Assembly (NCBI RefSeq): GCF_004343605.1
Contig: NZ_POSF01000002.1
Span: 346,745 to 410,744 of the forward strand
DNA length: 64,000 bases
Reading direction: 5' to 3'
DNA from: Dehalobacter sp. 12DCB1
Lineage (GTDB): Bacteria > Bacillota > Desulfitobacteriia > Desulfitobacteriales > Syntrophobotulaceae
Made by a program: the position numbers and the translations under genes
Shown here: piece after piece, positions 43,498-52,768 of the stretch
How the letters are laid out: every line of letters starts with the position of its first letter
How positions within the stretch are numbered: the stretch's first letter is position 1
Notes under the pieces: model-generated
Told to the model about the DNA's origin: nothing
Seen by the model: only the letters and a program-made list of their open reading frames with translations
The model's database searches: none

Positions 43498-46257
43498 ATG
43501 CTGCCTATAAGCACCAGGAATCCGCTAAAACAAAAAACGATCCGATTGAAAATAAATTTCCTTCTAAACGTAAAAAGTTTTTCAGCACTTTTGCTTTGTT
43601 TTATTCTGATATTTCAGGGCATGCCAGACGGCCTGGGGGAGGCCACAGCTGCTATAGAGATATCTGATTCTTCAACACTGTCGGCCCAATCTGAGCAAAC
43701 GCCAAGCGGAAACAGCGAGCAGCTGTTTATAACGGAAGAATATGATCCGGCAGCCGTACGTTTGGTGGTTGAGACAACTCAGAACACCGATCTCGATACA
43801 CTGGCTGAAGCTGTCGGAGGCGAGCTGGTGAGGACCGGGCCGCTTGATTATTGCACACTGCAGTTCGAAGGAACCAAAGATACAAATGAAAAAGCGGATA
43901 TCCTGCAAAAAACACTTCAAGTCCCGGGAGTTCTAAGTGCTTCCTGGAGTAAAAAATATCAGACGGAAGGCGCTGTAGATACGGAAGTTTTCACTACAGC
44001 CGTCAGTGATCCCGAATATAGTTACCAGTGGGGGCTGCAAAGAGTAAGGGCCGACCAGGTCTGGCAAGAAGGTGTAACCGGCCAAGGGGTCGTGATTGCC
44101 GTGATTGACACCGGTGTAGACCTCGATCATCCGGATCTGGCGGATGCAAACGGCAGCAATCTTGTGAAAGGGTATAACGCGATTACGCGAAGTACCGCGA
44201 CCTTAGCTGTACAGGACGACAACGGACACGGCACTTCTGTGGCCGGACTGATCGCCGCCCGGAATAATAATAAAGGCATTATCGGAGTCGCCTATAATGC
44301 CAAAATCATGCCAATTAAGGCCATGGACAGAAACGGCGAAGGAGAGGATGCCGTCATCGCGGACGGTATTATCTGGGCCGTCGATAACGGTGCCAAGATC
44401 ATCAATATGAGCCTCGGTTCCGATGAAGAAACCAAAATCCTTGACGACGCGCTGCAGTATGCAGCTGATAAAGGGTGCCTGCTGATTGGAGCTTCGGGTA
44501 ATGTTTCCGGAAGCACTTCCAAGGTCTACAGTCACCAGACTGTTGCGGGAACCAGCGAGGTGTCTTATCCTGCGGCGAATCCGAACGTTTTGGCTGTCTC
44601 GGCTTTGGATTCCTCTGATGTGATTACGGATTTTTCCCTGACGGGACCGGAGGTGCTGCTCTCCGCTCCGGGCAAAAGGATCCTTACCGATTACTGGTCA
44701 AATACAGAGACGGGCTGTGCCTATATGACGGGAACCTCGATCGCGGCACCGTTTGTTACGGGCGCCGCAGCCCTGCTCTGGAGCAAATATCCAGGATTGA
44801 CGGCCGATCAAATCAAGCAGGCCCTGATAGAATCCGTCTATGATCTCGGGCAGGAAGGCCGGGATAATGACTATGGTTATGGCAGACTGGATATCTATCG
44901 TGCCCTAAAGACATTTGGAACTCTGCAGAGATATGCCGCCCCGGCCGTTCTGGGCTGGGAAGGCGGCATCGTAGCTGCTGGAAACACCGGTGAGGAGCCC
45001 GCGGTCGAACTGACCATCCCGACCGGAGCCTTTGCGTTGCAGGTCGACAGTACAGGAACGGAAAAAAAGATTAATATTTCCATATCTGAAGCAAAATCTC
45101 CGGGCAGTTTTCCTGAAGGGATCATTTCCGGCAGTGAAGCGTTTGCAATCAGTTGGGGAGAAGTACTGCCTGAAAAAGTCCTTAATCTGACGGTCAAAGC
45201 AGAGCGGCCTGCCTCATATGCATACGGATCAGAATCAGGCTATCTTGCCTATTTATATCGATGGAGCGGATCGAGATGGATCAGAATTGGCGGCGGGTTC
45301 TCAACAAACGCCGCAGAGGTAGAAGTCTCCATCTATGAGCCCGGGACTTACCAGGTCGGCTGGAGTCCAGCTCCGGCTAACGACCGGATCGCCGGATCGG
45401 ACAGGATCACGACTGCGCTGGCCATTGCGAGGGAGGCGTTCCCTACCGGCGCGGATACCGTCGTGATTGCCCGGGCTGATGATTTTCCCGATGCGCTGGC
45501 CGGAGCACCGCTCGCTTATAAGTACCATGCGCCGATCCTGCTGACATACTCTAACGAGCTGCCACAGGAAGTTTATCAGGCAGTTCAGGATTTGAACCCA
45601 AATGAAATTATTATTCTCGGCGGCACAGGGGCTGTTTCAGCTGCCGTCGAAGCAAAGCTCGCCAATATTGCCGCTGTAAAGCGGCTGGCCGGAAACAACC
45701 GATATGACACTGCCGCGGCTGTTGCCGACATGCTTGGCACAAAAGGGCAGGCAGTCGTGGTCAGCGGGATCAACTTTCCGGATGCGATAGCAGCGGCTTC
45801 TTTCGCAGCAGTAGAGGGCAAACCAATTTTGTTGACGTCTTCCGGGATCTTAAACAGCGAGACCCTGCTTGCTCTGAAGAAAAGTTCTATTACCGCTACG
45901 GAAGTGATCGGCGGGAGCGGAGCAGTCTCCGGAAATGTACTGTCAGAACTGCCTTCCCCGGTTAGAATCGGCGGTGCGGATCGTTATGCAACATCTGCAG
46001 GCGTTCTCCAAGAACATAAAACTGCAGGACAGGTACTATATATAGCTACAGGAATGAATTTTCCCGATGCACTGACCGGAGGAATATTGGCAGCGACAGG
46101 CTCATCCAATATTTTGCTCGTTTCCCAAAGCGGTCTGTTTGCCGGTCAAAAAGTTTTGCTGTCATCGTACAAAGGCAAAACAGTGATAGCGATCGGCGGG
46201 GCAAAAGCATTGCCGAGTAGTGTCTTGACGGAGATACGGCAGCTCGGATTACTGTAA
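43498..46257 (+). CDS. Subtilisin-like serine protease with three CWB2 repeats
   Basis: About 919 residues. A signal peptide (about 25-50, LLLCFILIFQGMPDG) and an inhibitor-like pro-region (about 75-150) precede the S8 catalytic domain (about 165-450). Its triad is Asp in AVIDTGVDLDHPDL, His in DDNGHGTSVAGLIAA and Ser in MTGTSIAAPFVTGAAALLW. A beta-rich linker and three CWB2 repeats (about 620-919; RIAGSDRITTA, RLAGNNRYDTA, RIGGADRYATS) follow. ATG 43498 is preferred to GTG 43432 because GTGAGG lies upstream. By analogy with C. difficile Cwp84, which belongs to a different protease family, it may process wall-bound proteins. Confidence 0.88.
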   Translation: MLPISTRNPLKQKTIRLKINFLLNVKSFSALLLCFILIFQGMPDGLGEATAAIEISDSSTLSAQSEQTPSGNSEQLFITEEYDPAAVRLVVETTQNTDLDTLAEAVGGELVRTGPLDYCTLQFEGTKDTNEKADILQKTLQVPGVLSASWSKKYQTEGAVDTEVFTTAVSDPEYSYQWGLQRVRADQVWQEGVTGQGVVIAVIDTGVDLDHPDLADANGSNLVKGYNAITRSTATLAVQDDNGHGTSVAGLIAARNNNKGIIGVAYNAKIMPIKAMDRNGEGEDAVIADGIIWAVDNGAKIINMSLGSDEETKILDDALQYAADKGCLLIGASGNVSGSTSKVYSHQTVAGTSEVSYPAANPNVLAVSALDSSDVITDFSLTGPEVLLSAPGKRILTDYWSNTETGCAYMTGTSIAAPFVTGAAALLWSKYPGLTADQIKQALIESVYDLGQEGRDNDYGYGRLDIYRALKTFGTLQRYAAPAVLGWEGGIVAAGNTGEEPAVELTIPTGAFALQVDSTGTEKKINISISEAKSPGSFPEGIISGSEAFAISWGEVLPEKVLNLTVKAERPASYAYGSESGYLAYLYRWSGSRWIRIGGGFSTNAAEVEVSIYEPGTYQVGWSPAPANDRIAGSDRITTALAIAREAFPTGADTVVIARADDFPDALAGAPLAYKYHAPILLTYSNELPQEVYQAVQDLNPNEIIILGGTGAVSAAVEAKLANIAAVKRLAGNNRYDTAAAVADMLGTKGQAVVVSGINFPDAIAAASFAAVEGKPILLTSSGILNSETLLALKKSSITATEVIGGSGAVSGNVLSELPSPVRIGGADRYATSAGVLQEHKTAGQVLYIATGMNFPDALTGGILAATGSSNILLVSQSGLFAGQKVLLSSYKGKTVIAIGGAKALPSSVLTEIRQLGLL

Positions 46258-46347
46258 AATAAGAAGCAATTTGTCCCCTGCGTCAGGTAAATGCCCCAAA
46301 AGCCGTCTTATAGAGGGACTGTGAACAGAATGTAACTAAAAAAACAG

Positions 46348-46376
46348 TGGAAATTTTTGCGCGAATATTGTAGAAT
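46348..46376 (+). promoter_or_regulatory. Possible promoter of the S-layer gene
   Basis: TGGAAA at 46348-46353, 17 bases, TAGAAT at 46371-46376. It would give a leader of about 400 bases. The match is moderate and other weak candidates exist in this AT-rich stretch. Confidence 0.4.
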
Positions 46377-46498
46377 AACATAGCGCGATTAATTTGGGTG
46401 ATTATGTCAATTTCTTAAGGAATACCAATGTTTCCTGTGAAAAAAGTTGTGTTCTCATGCAGGAATATTGAGTTCTTTAAAGAATAATATATGGAGGT

Positions 46499-46613
46499 AT
46501 GAGAAGCTCATTACATAAGCTTCTCTTTACCCATAGAACGTCTAAAGGGATAACCGCCCCTGAGGAACGAGGCTCAGAGGGGGGACGCCCCCGGGTTGGG
46601 TGGTGCCTTTAGA
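46499..46613 (+). ncRNA. Structured 5' leader of the S-layer gene (unknown class)
   Basis: A hairpin GAGAAGCT/AGCTTCTC (46501-46508, 46518-46525) precedes a closed multi-stem domain. TCTAAAGG (46541-46548) pairs with CCTTTAGA (46606-46613) and encloses CCCCTGAG...CTCAGAGGGG and GGGGG-GACG-CCCCC. The stretch is GC-rich in an AT-rich leader of 530 bases (46258-46787). It fits no riboswitch class I know. It may be a cis-regulatory RNA or an mRNA-stabilising element for an abundant transcript. Confidence 0.55.
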
Positions 46614-46787
46614 TATTGCGCAATGTCTAAGGATAATCTTTGCGACACTGTTAAGGGGGGTGAAGAAAGAGATTCCGCATTCGAGTAAAGGGAAACTGAT
46701 TCAAAACAGAAATAAAAATACTAAATTGAATCAATTTGCCCGAAGACAAAAAAACCCTTTTTAAAGAAAGAGAGGAGATTTGACTAA

Positions 46788-49700
46788 ATGAGTAGAACGA
46801 AGAAGATAGCCGTTTTAGCTATCATTGCTATGGTTCTGACCCTGATGCCTGCTGCGTTGTTTGCTGCTACAGCTGACAGCACCAGACTTTCCGGTGCAGA
46901 CCGTATTGGAACCGCCCTCGATATCGCAAGTGCAGGAACTTGGGGTACATCAGTTGTACTTGCTCCTGCCGATCAAGCTAACCTCGTTGACGCTCTGGCT
47001 GCTGCACCTTTAGCAGGCCAGGAGAATGCCCCGATCCTTTTAACCTTCAAAGGTTCCTTAGATGCTGCTGTAAAAGCTAAAATTGCAGCTCTCGGAGCAA
47101 CCAAGGTTTATGTTGTCGGTGCTATTTCTGCTGACGTAGCCGCTGAAGTAGATGCTATGACAGGCGTAACCGTTGAAACCCTGAAAGGTGATGGCCGTCA
47201 GGCTACTGCAGCTGCTGTCAATGCTAAATTGACCAGCCCTGCAGGTACTTTTGTTGTTGGCTATGATGCAATTGCTGACGCTCTGTCAGTTGCATCCTAT
47301 GCTGCTAAAAACAAATTCGCTATCGTTCTGGCTAACCAGGATGGAAGCGTTGCCAGTGCAAGTCTTGTTGGCGCTACCAAGTACATTATTGGTGGTACTG
47401 CCAAAGTTGATGACATTACTGGTGTAGCCCGTATTTCCGGTGCTGACCGTTTTGCTACCAACTCAGCTGTTGCTTCCACACTTAACTTTGACTATGCAAG
47501 AGTTTATGTTGCTAATGGAGTAAATTGCGTAGACGCTCTGAGTGTTGCACCTCTGGCTGCTAAATATAGCTCTTTCGTGGCACTTTCCAGCAGCAACGAT
47601 GTTGCTGCAGCGGCTGTTGTTAATGGCAAACTGCTTTCAACCAGCAAAGTAATTGCTGTAGGTGGAACAAGTTCAGTGCCTGATACTGTCGTTGCAAAAG
47701 TTTCCTATGCAAATACTACTTTAGCTGTTGTATCTGCAACTGCTATTAATGCTTCTCAAGTTCAAGTTGTATTTAACAAAGCGGTTACTAAGCTTTCAGC
47801 TGAATCAGTTGCGAACTATACCGTAAACGGTACTGCATTTGCTGCAAGTGCTGTGTTTGGCGGTGTTGGTTCAATTGCTAAACTGTCCACTGATGGTAAG
47901 ACTGTAACTTTAGAAGCAAGAACTACGTTCCTTGCTAACAACACATCGTTTGAACTCAAAATCACGGGCATTACGGACACTGATTATAAAGCCATTGCGC
48001 CCGCTTACAAAACAGTAACCGGTAACGACGTAACTGCACCTTCGATCGATAGTGTAACCTCATCTGCAGGAACTGCAGGAACGAAGAATGTTGTGGTGAC
48101 ATTGAGTGAGCCTGTTTTCCTCGGTACACCAGGCGCTTATAAGATCAATGGCGTGAATGCTGTTGCTACAATTGATGCTGTCTTCAAAAATAAAGTCAAC
48201 TTAGTAGCAGCTTCCACCTTAGCAGCTGGTTCCTCCAATACGCTTACAGTATCTGGTCTGTCAGATGGAATCAATGCAGCAGCCCAATTGACCCAAACCT
48301 TCACCGTAACATCCGATACAGCTGCTCCTAAGGTTGCATCCGTAACTCAAGCTGGAGGAACACTGAAGGTTGTATTTGACAAAGAAATTTCCAACACGAA
48401 CTTCACTGCGCTGACGCTTGGTGTAAACTCCGTTTCGGACATCTCTCTTAGCAAACAAGGGGATGCTACTGCTTATATTACGACGGCACCGGCTTTAGAT
48501 GCTATGGATTTAACTAACAAAACCGTGGTCTTGACTGTGGGTGGAACTATCTATGGTTCTGCCAGCACGACAACTGCCGTTTTAACATTGAAAAACATTG
48601 AAGACGTCAATGGAAACAAGATGGAAGCATATTCTTCCTCTATTACCTTGACCAAAGATGTTGTTAAACCGACACTTGTGTCTTCTGTGCTCGATGCTTC
48701 CGATAATACAACAATTTACCTTACATTCAGCGAAGAAGTAACGGATCCCAACTTTGCTGGGACTATCACTGTTATCGATAAGTCTACTGCAACTGATGTA
48801 TCTGGTGCAAAATCCACCCCTGTAACCGAAATCATTACTAAGTCCGACTGGACTGCGGTACCTGGTGGAATAACCCTTTCGAAATATGTAAAATTGTCTC
48901 TTGAAGCTGCATTAGTGGCGGGCAAATCCTACACCATTACGTTACCAGGATTGACTGTAACGGATGCTGCCTTAAACAAGATGGATTCTGTTTCCTTTGA
49001 AGTAACTGCCGCTACTGCTTCCGATGCTGTTAAACCTGTACCTTCTAAAGGTGTTAGTGCCATAGCTGTTGTAAGTGGTAAGAATGTCATTGATGTCTCG
49101 TGGTCTGAAAATGTTCAGCTTGCTGATGCCATCAATACAGCCAACTATGTGTTGAATGGTTCCGCCCTGCCTGCAGGTACCGTTATTACCAATACTTCTG
49201 GTACAGCGGGCGATACCAACAGATTCTCGATCACCTTGCCAGCAGCTGGCGTAACTGCTGATGCAGCTGTTGCTGACTTACTCATTACAGGTATCAAAGA
49301 TATTGCCGGTAATGCAACATTACCGACAACTTTGTCAGCTTGGAATGCAGGTCTTGACCTTGTTGATACGAAGAAACCAACTGTAGTATCTGCAAAAGCA
49401 ACTGCTAATAACAAACTGGAAATTACTTTCAGCGAGCCTGTCAATATTGTAACCCTTGGTGCTGCTACGAATGAAATCAGACTTACTGATGACAACGATG
49501 CAACATCCAAAACATTTAATGCAGGCGTGGATACTGTAGCTTATCTTGGAAACACTGCGACATTGACATTTGCTGCCGGACAAGTATTTGGTGGTCTGAA
49601 CTGGACCGCAGGTGCTGTAGAACTTGTTATCGATGCTGGTGCAGTAGTTGATAGATCTGCTGGCGCATTAGCAATTGATGCAGTCGCTGCTACCCATAAT

Positions 49701-50129
49701 ATTGCTGTAACTGACAAATTCGTTGATGTTGTAGGTGGATCAGTACTAGTTACTGATGGCGTAGTATCAGATGATGAAACCTTCGCAGAAATCAACGTTG
49801 CCATTACTGCCCCAACTAATACACTGAAAGACAGAATTGTGAAGTATGAAGTATATATTGCACCTGCTAGTGTTGCTGATTACACTACTGTTGCCAATGT
49901 AGAATTATACCTCAGCAAACTTGCTACAATTCTGCCTGCGGCTAATGGAGCTGTTGCGGCTCAAGATTTGACTGCAGCTGCTGGAAACTTCCTGTCTGAT
50001 GGAACTACTTTAGTAGCTACATTAGCTGGCGTTGACCTTGATATCTACGTTGTTGCAATTGATGAAGCCGGAAATAAAGCATTGATTTCCGATGTCACTA
50101 CTGTAGAAGCGATCAATGTAGCTGACTAA
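46788..50129 (+). CDS. S-layer protein with N-terminal CWB2 repeats and Ig-like domains
   Basis: 1113 residues. A clean signal peptide (about 1-27, ends LFAATADS) is followed by three CWB2-type repeats (about 30-305; RLSGADRIGTA, then a diverged middle one, then RISGADRFATN). Six or so bacterial Ig-like (SbsA_Ig-type) domains follow, each with a strand like LKVVFDKEIS, IYLTFSEEV, LEITFSEPV and connected by DxxxP linkers (DVTAPSID, DTAAPKV, DVVKPTL, DTKKPTV). Size, Ala/Thr/Val richness, low Cys and even, GCT/GTT-biased codons differ from its neighbours and suit a very abundant surface protein. AGAGGAG precedes ATG 46788. A strong terminator follows. Confidence 0.88.
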   Translation: MSRTKKIAVLAIIAMVLTLMPAALFAATADSTRLSGADRIGTALDIASAGTWGTSVVLAPADQANLVDALAAAPLAGQENAPILLTFKGSLDAAVKAKIAALGATKVYVVGAISADVAAEVDAMTGVTVETLKGDGRQATAAAVNAKLTSPAGTFVVGYDAIADALSVASYAAKNKFAIVLANQDGSVASASLVGATKYIIGGTAKVDDITGVARISGADRFATNSAVASTLNFDYARVYVANGVNCVDALSVAPLAAKYSSFVALSSSNDVAAAAVVNGKLLSTSKVIAVGGTSSVPDTVVAKVSYANTTLAVVSATAINASQVQVVFNKAVTKLSAESVANYTVNGTAFAASAVFGGVGSIAKLSTDGKTVTLEARTTFLANNTSFELKITGITDTDYKAIAPAYKTVTGNDVTAPSIDSVTSSAGTAGTKNVVVTLSEPVFLGTPGAYKINGVNAVATIDAVFKNKVNLVAASTLAAGSSNTLTVSGLSDGINAAAQLTQTFTVTSDTAAPKVASVTQAGGTLKVVFDKEISNTNFTALTLGVNSVSDISLSKQGDATAYITTAPALDAMDLTNKTVVLTVGGTIYGSASTTTAVLTLKNIEDVNGNKMEAYSSSITLTKDVVKPTLVSSVLDASDNTTIYLTFSEEVTDPNFAGTITVIDKSTATDVSGAKSTPVTEIITKSDWTAVPGGITLSKYVKLSLEAALVAGKSYTITLPGLTVTDAALNKMDSVSFEVTAATASDAVKPVPSKGVSAIAVVSGKNVIDVSWSENVQLADAINTANYVLNGSALPAGTVITNTSGTAGDTNRFSITLPAAGVTADAAVADLLITGIKDIAGNATLPTTLSAWNAGLDLVDTKKPTVVSAKATANNKLEITFSEPVNIVTLGAATNEIRLTDDNDATSKTFNAGVDTVAYLGNTATLTFAAGQVFGGLNWTAGAVELVIDAGAVVDRSAGALAIDAVAATHNIAVTDKFVDVVGGSVLVTDGVVSDDETFAEINVAITAPTNTLKDRIVKYEVYIAPASVADYTTVANVELYLSKLATILPAANGAVAAQDLTAAAGNFLSDGTTLVATLAGVDLDIYVVAIDEAGNKALISDVTTVEAINVAD

Positions 50130-50171
50130 GTTTCATTGAGTCTACCCATTAGGGTTATTAGTAAATATCTT

Positions 50172-50213
50172 AGAGAGCCGTTCCTCGTTTAGGGAACGGC
50201 CCTCTCTTTTTTT
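50172..50213 (+). terminator. Terminator of the S-layer gene
   Basis: AGAGAGCCGTTCC pairs with GGAACGG-CCTCTCT, followed by TTTTTTT. A long, stable stem as expected for a highly transcribed gene. Confidence 0.88.
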
Positions 50214-50244
50214 GCAATAATCAGGTAAAAATTAATCTTAATAG

Positions 50245-50273
50245 TTGATCCTGACAAAAGTTAGACATATAAT
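50245..50273 (+). promoter_or_regulatory. Sigma-A type promoter of the TolC-like gene
   Basis: TTGATC at 50245-50250, 17-base spacer, TATAAT at 50268-50273, about 110 bases before the start. It makes the gene independent of the S-layer transcript. Confidence 0.65.
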
Positions 50274-50382
50274 AAATTATGCCTGAATTTAAATCAGCAA
50301 CAGGAGTATCGTATGATTAGAATTTATGAAGATGTATTACATAACATAACTACATTATATTTAATCAAATACCGGAGGAAAT

Positions 50383-51642
50383 TTGATGAAAAGGTTTATA
50401 ATTACAATTATTATTGGGATTATACTAGTATCACCACAAATGGCGTTTGCAGATACTGGTCACTTTATTCAGGTATTGGAGTTTAATAAATTAGAAGAGA
50501 CCATGAATACCCATAGTCCAACAATAAGTGTTTTGAAAAAGAATCTTAAAGACGCCAGGGATCAAATTGATGATACACAGTTGAAAAACTTACAGTCTCA
50601 AATGTTAACACAGCTTTCAGTGTTAAACGGTTCACTGGGGGCTACAATAAATAAGGTTGGTAACATTTACACTGTTGTAGAAGCAAATCGTTATATTGTC
50701 TATTATCCTGCAGAAAATGCATATTTGTATGATAATGCAGGAACTTGGACAGTGATCGGTTCCTCTGCTATTGCTGCACCTTTAGCTACAGGGGCGGGTA
50801 ATGAGGCAGCTGATATTAGTCGTCTTGTTGATTACCAGAACTATATATTGGTACAGAATTCAATAAGCCAGCTTACATCATTAAATGCCAGCGTGAACTC
50901 AATAAATATACAGAGAAGTCAATTTTGGAAATCAACTTTACAGCTTGAACAAAACATTGATAGGATAATTGTGATGGCTGAAAATGCTTATCTGAGTTAC
51001 TTTACCATATTAAAAAATGAGGAAAAATACTCGAATAACCTGGCTATGCTACAATCTAATTTAGACGTAATGAAATTACAGCAATCACTAGGAATGATCT
51101 CTAAATCACAAATCGCAGAACTGGAGACACAAATAAAAGAGCTAAAAAATGTTACTAAAACATATAATAATCAGTTAACAATGACAAAACGCCAGCTCAA
51201 TATAATGCTGGGGCAGGATATTAATACGACGCTTACTTTAGAAGAGCCTATAATCGTCAAAGAATCAACACTAGATAGTATCAATTATGATAGAGACCTT
51301 GAAAATGCTCTTGTACAAAGTATTGATGTTCGACTAGCTTCAGATGATTCAGATCAACAAAATGAAGCAAAACGGAACTTCACACTTGCATTTGAAAATG
51401 CATACCAGGATATTCAGGATAAACGAGATAATCTTTCGTTAATGCAGGATAAATTGAAAAATGAGAAGCAGAAATATGAGCTGTTTTTATTAAAATACCA
51501 ATTGGGGATGATATCCAGGCTGAGTTTAGAAACTGAACGTTTTACCTATTTAGTACAACAGGACGAGGTTAAGTCAGCTGAACGAGATCTACTGCAATCA
51601 TATACTACTTATAATTGGCTTAAAAAGGGTTACAAGCAATAG
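50383..51642 (+). CDS. Secreted TolC/OEP-like coiled-coil protein
   Basis: 419 residues with a signal peptide (about 1-24, ends MAFADTG). The body is helical coiled-coil with the TolC-family pattern: an N-terminal repeat FNKLEETMNTHSPTISVLKKNL and a middle-to-C-terminal repeat LGMISKSQIAELETQIKEL...RQLNIMLGQDIN, which recurs as LGMISRLSLETERFTYLVQQDEV. TolC relatives build outer-membrane efflux ducts, but nothing else here suggests an outer membrane, so the role is open. The region is clearly more AT-rich than its neighbours. A truncated, GC-normal paralogue follows at 52137, and MacA/MacB-like genes lie downstream. CCGGAGG precedes ATG 50383. Confidence 0.7.
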   Translation: MMKRFIITIIIGIILVSPQMAFADTGHFIQVLEFNKLEETMNTHSPTISVLKKNLKDARDQIDDTQLKNLQSQMLTQLSVLNGSLGATINKVGNIYTVVEANRYIVYYPAENAYLYDNAGTWTVIGSSAIAAPLATGAGNEAADISRLVDYQNYILVQNSISQLTSLNASVNSINIQRSQFWKSTLQLEQNIDRIIVMAENAYLSYFTILKNEEKYSNNLAMLQSNLDVMKLQQSLGMISKSQIAELETQIKELKNVTKTYNNQLTMTKRQLNIMLGQDINTTLTLEEPIIVKESTLDSINYDRDLENALVQSIDVRLASDDSDQQNEAKRNFTLAFENAYQDIQDKRDNLSLMQDKLKNEKQKYELFLLKYQLGMISRLSLETERFTYLVQQDEVKSAERDLLQSYTTYNWLKKGYKQ

Positions 51643-51889
51643 TTGAGCTTGTTATTGTTATTATATTTAATACTTAAAGGCTAATGAAGTTTGCGATTAA
51701 AGCCTATGTAGTCATTCAACCATACGTTGGTTCGCGCTTAAGACTTACAGGCTCTGCTCCATTTAGACATTCCCTTTATATCTGAGTGTCTCCCTTAGAC
51801 TCTTTTGGTAACGCTCAGATTTTTAGGATATTTTCTTATTCTACCAATTTACTGACAATCCGCTGCCATAGTTTACGCTTACCCGAAAA

Positions 51890-52136
51890 CATGTAGTGAC
51901 GAACAAAGAAACGAAGGAAGTTTTCAAAGAGCAAACCCAAAACACAAAGGAATACAAGAAGGCCAATAAGGGACGAGTCGTAGGTGGTCGCGAAGATGGC
52001 CTGGAAGCAGGGAATGAGCAGGGAGAAATGACGACAGAACGGTTGCAGACGATCAGAATGCTGCAGCGGATGACCAGAATGCTACGGATGAAGTAACAGT
52101 GGATGGGACAAATGATGAAATCGATAGAACCGTCTG
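51890..52136 (+). pseudogene. Remnant of a DUF5667-type gene (C-terminal part)
   Basis: KETKEVFKEQTQNTKEYKKANK in one frame, then DDQNAAADDQNATDEVTVDG in another, match the C-terminal tail of the 60697 product (KETKDVLKEQAQNMKDYKKANK, then DDQNATADEQ). The shift between frames lies around 52015-52048. No start, signal peptide or N-terminal domain is left. It runs directly into the TolC-like remnant, so it is a fragment joined by rearrangement. Confidence 0.75.
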
Positions 52137-52597
52137 TCAGCAAACAGCAATTGAATATCCTGATGGGACAGGACATCAATACAGATCTTACCCTTGCCCA
52201 AGTCACACCGGTCGAAGCTTCCGTTCTGGACAGCATTAACTATGACGGTGATTTGACGACAGCTCTCACCCAGAGCTTTGATGTCCGGTTAGTTTCGGAT
52301 GATTCAACCCAGTATGAGGATGCGAAACGCAGCCTTACGCTGGCTTTCCAAAATGCATATCAAGATATTCGGGCGAAACGGGATGCCCTTTCCTTACAAC
52401 AGGATAAGCTGACTAACGAAGAAGAAAATTATAATGTGATGACCTTAAAATATAAGCTCGGAATGATTTCAAAAATGGCACTGGACTCCGAGCGTTATAC
52501 TTATCTTGCCCAACAGGATGAAGTCAAAGCGGCCGAGCGGGATCTTTTGCAGTCGTATACAACCTATAACTGGATGAAAAAAGGCTATAAACAATGA
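52137..52597 (+). pseudogene. Truncated TolC-like paralogue (C-terminal third)
   Basis: From about 52140 the frame ending at 52597 encodes KQQLNIMLGQDINTDLTLAQ through DLLQSYTTYNWMKKGYKQ, closely matching the last 150 residues of the 50383 product. About 270 residues, including signal peptide and first coiled-coil half, are missing. The only in-frame ATG (52103) lies in the fused remnant and has no ribosome site. A good terminator (52636-52670) still follows, as if this were once the end of an intact gene. Confidence 0.75.
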
Positions 52598-52635
52598 TTT
52601 ATGAATTTGGTTATAACGGCATATTGAATCGACGG

Positions 52636-52670
52636 GGCAGCTCATGACGGCTGCCTTTTGGTTTTATTTT
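52636..52670 (+). terminator. Terminator after the TolC-like remnant
   Basis: GGCAGC at 52636-52641 pairs with GCTGCC at 52650-52655, followed by TTTTGGTTTTATTTT. Confidence 0.7.
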
Positions 52671-52768
52671 AAATCTTTATAAAATCTTGACAGGTGATGT
52701 CAGGCATTTATCAGAAATATGCAGTATAGTTAAAGAAATGTTATGTACTGAAGGACGGTGCTGCGATC

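Noticed and set aside
46499..46612. A 37-codon frame in the S-layer leader that could be a leader peptide
   Set aside because: GGAGG ends one base before the ATG, too close for initiation, and the composition follows the RNA stems rather than a protein.
46541..46613. Assignment of the S-layer leader to TPP, c-di-GMP or c-di-AMP riboswitch classes
   Set aside because: None of the conserved cores of these classes (for example GACGCAAAGCC or CTGAGA with its partner) is present in order.
50313..50486. A 57-codon frame with a GGAG site overlapping the start of the TolC-like gene
   Set aside because: Composition is simply AT-rich with many Tyr/Asn codons and it overlaps a convincing signal peptide in another frame.
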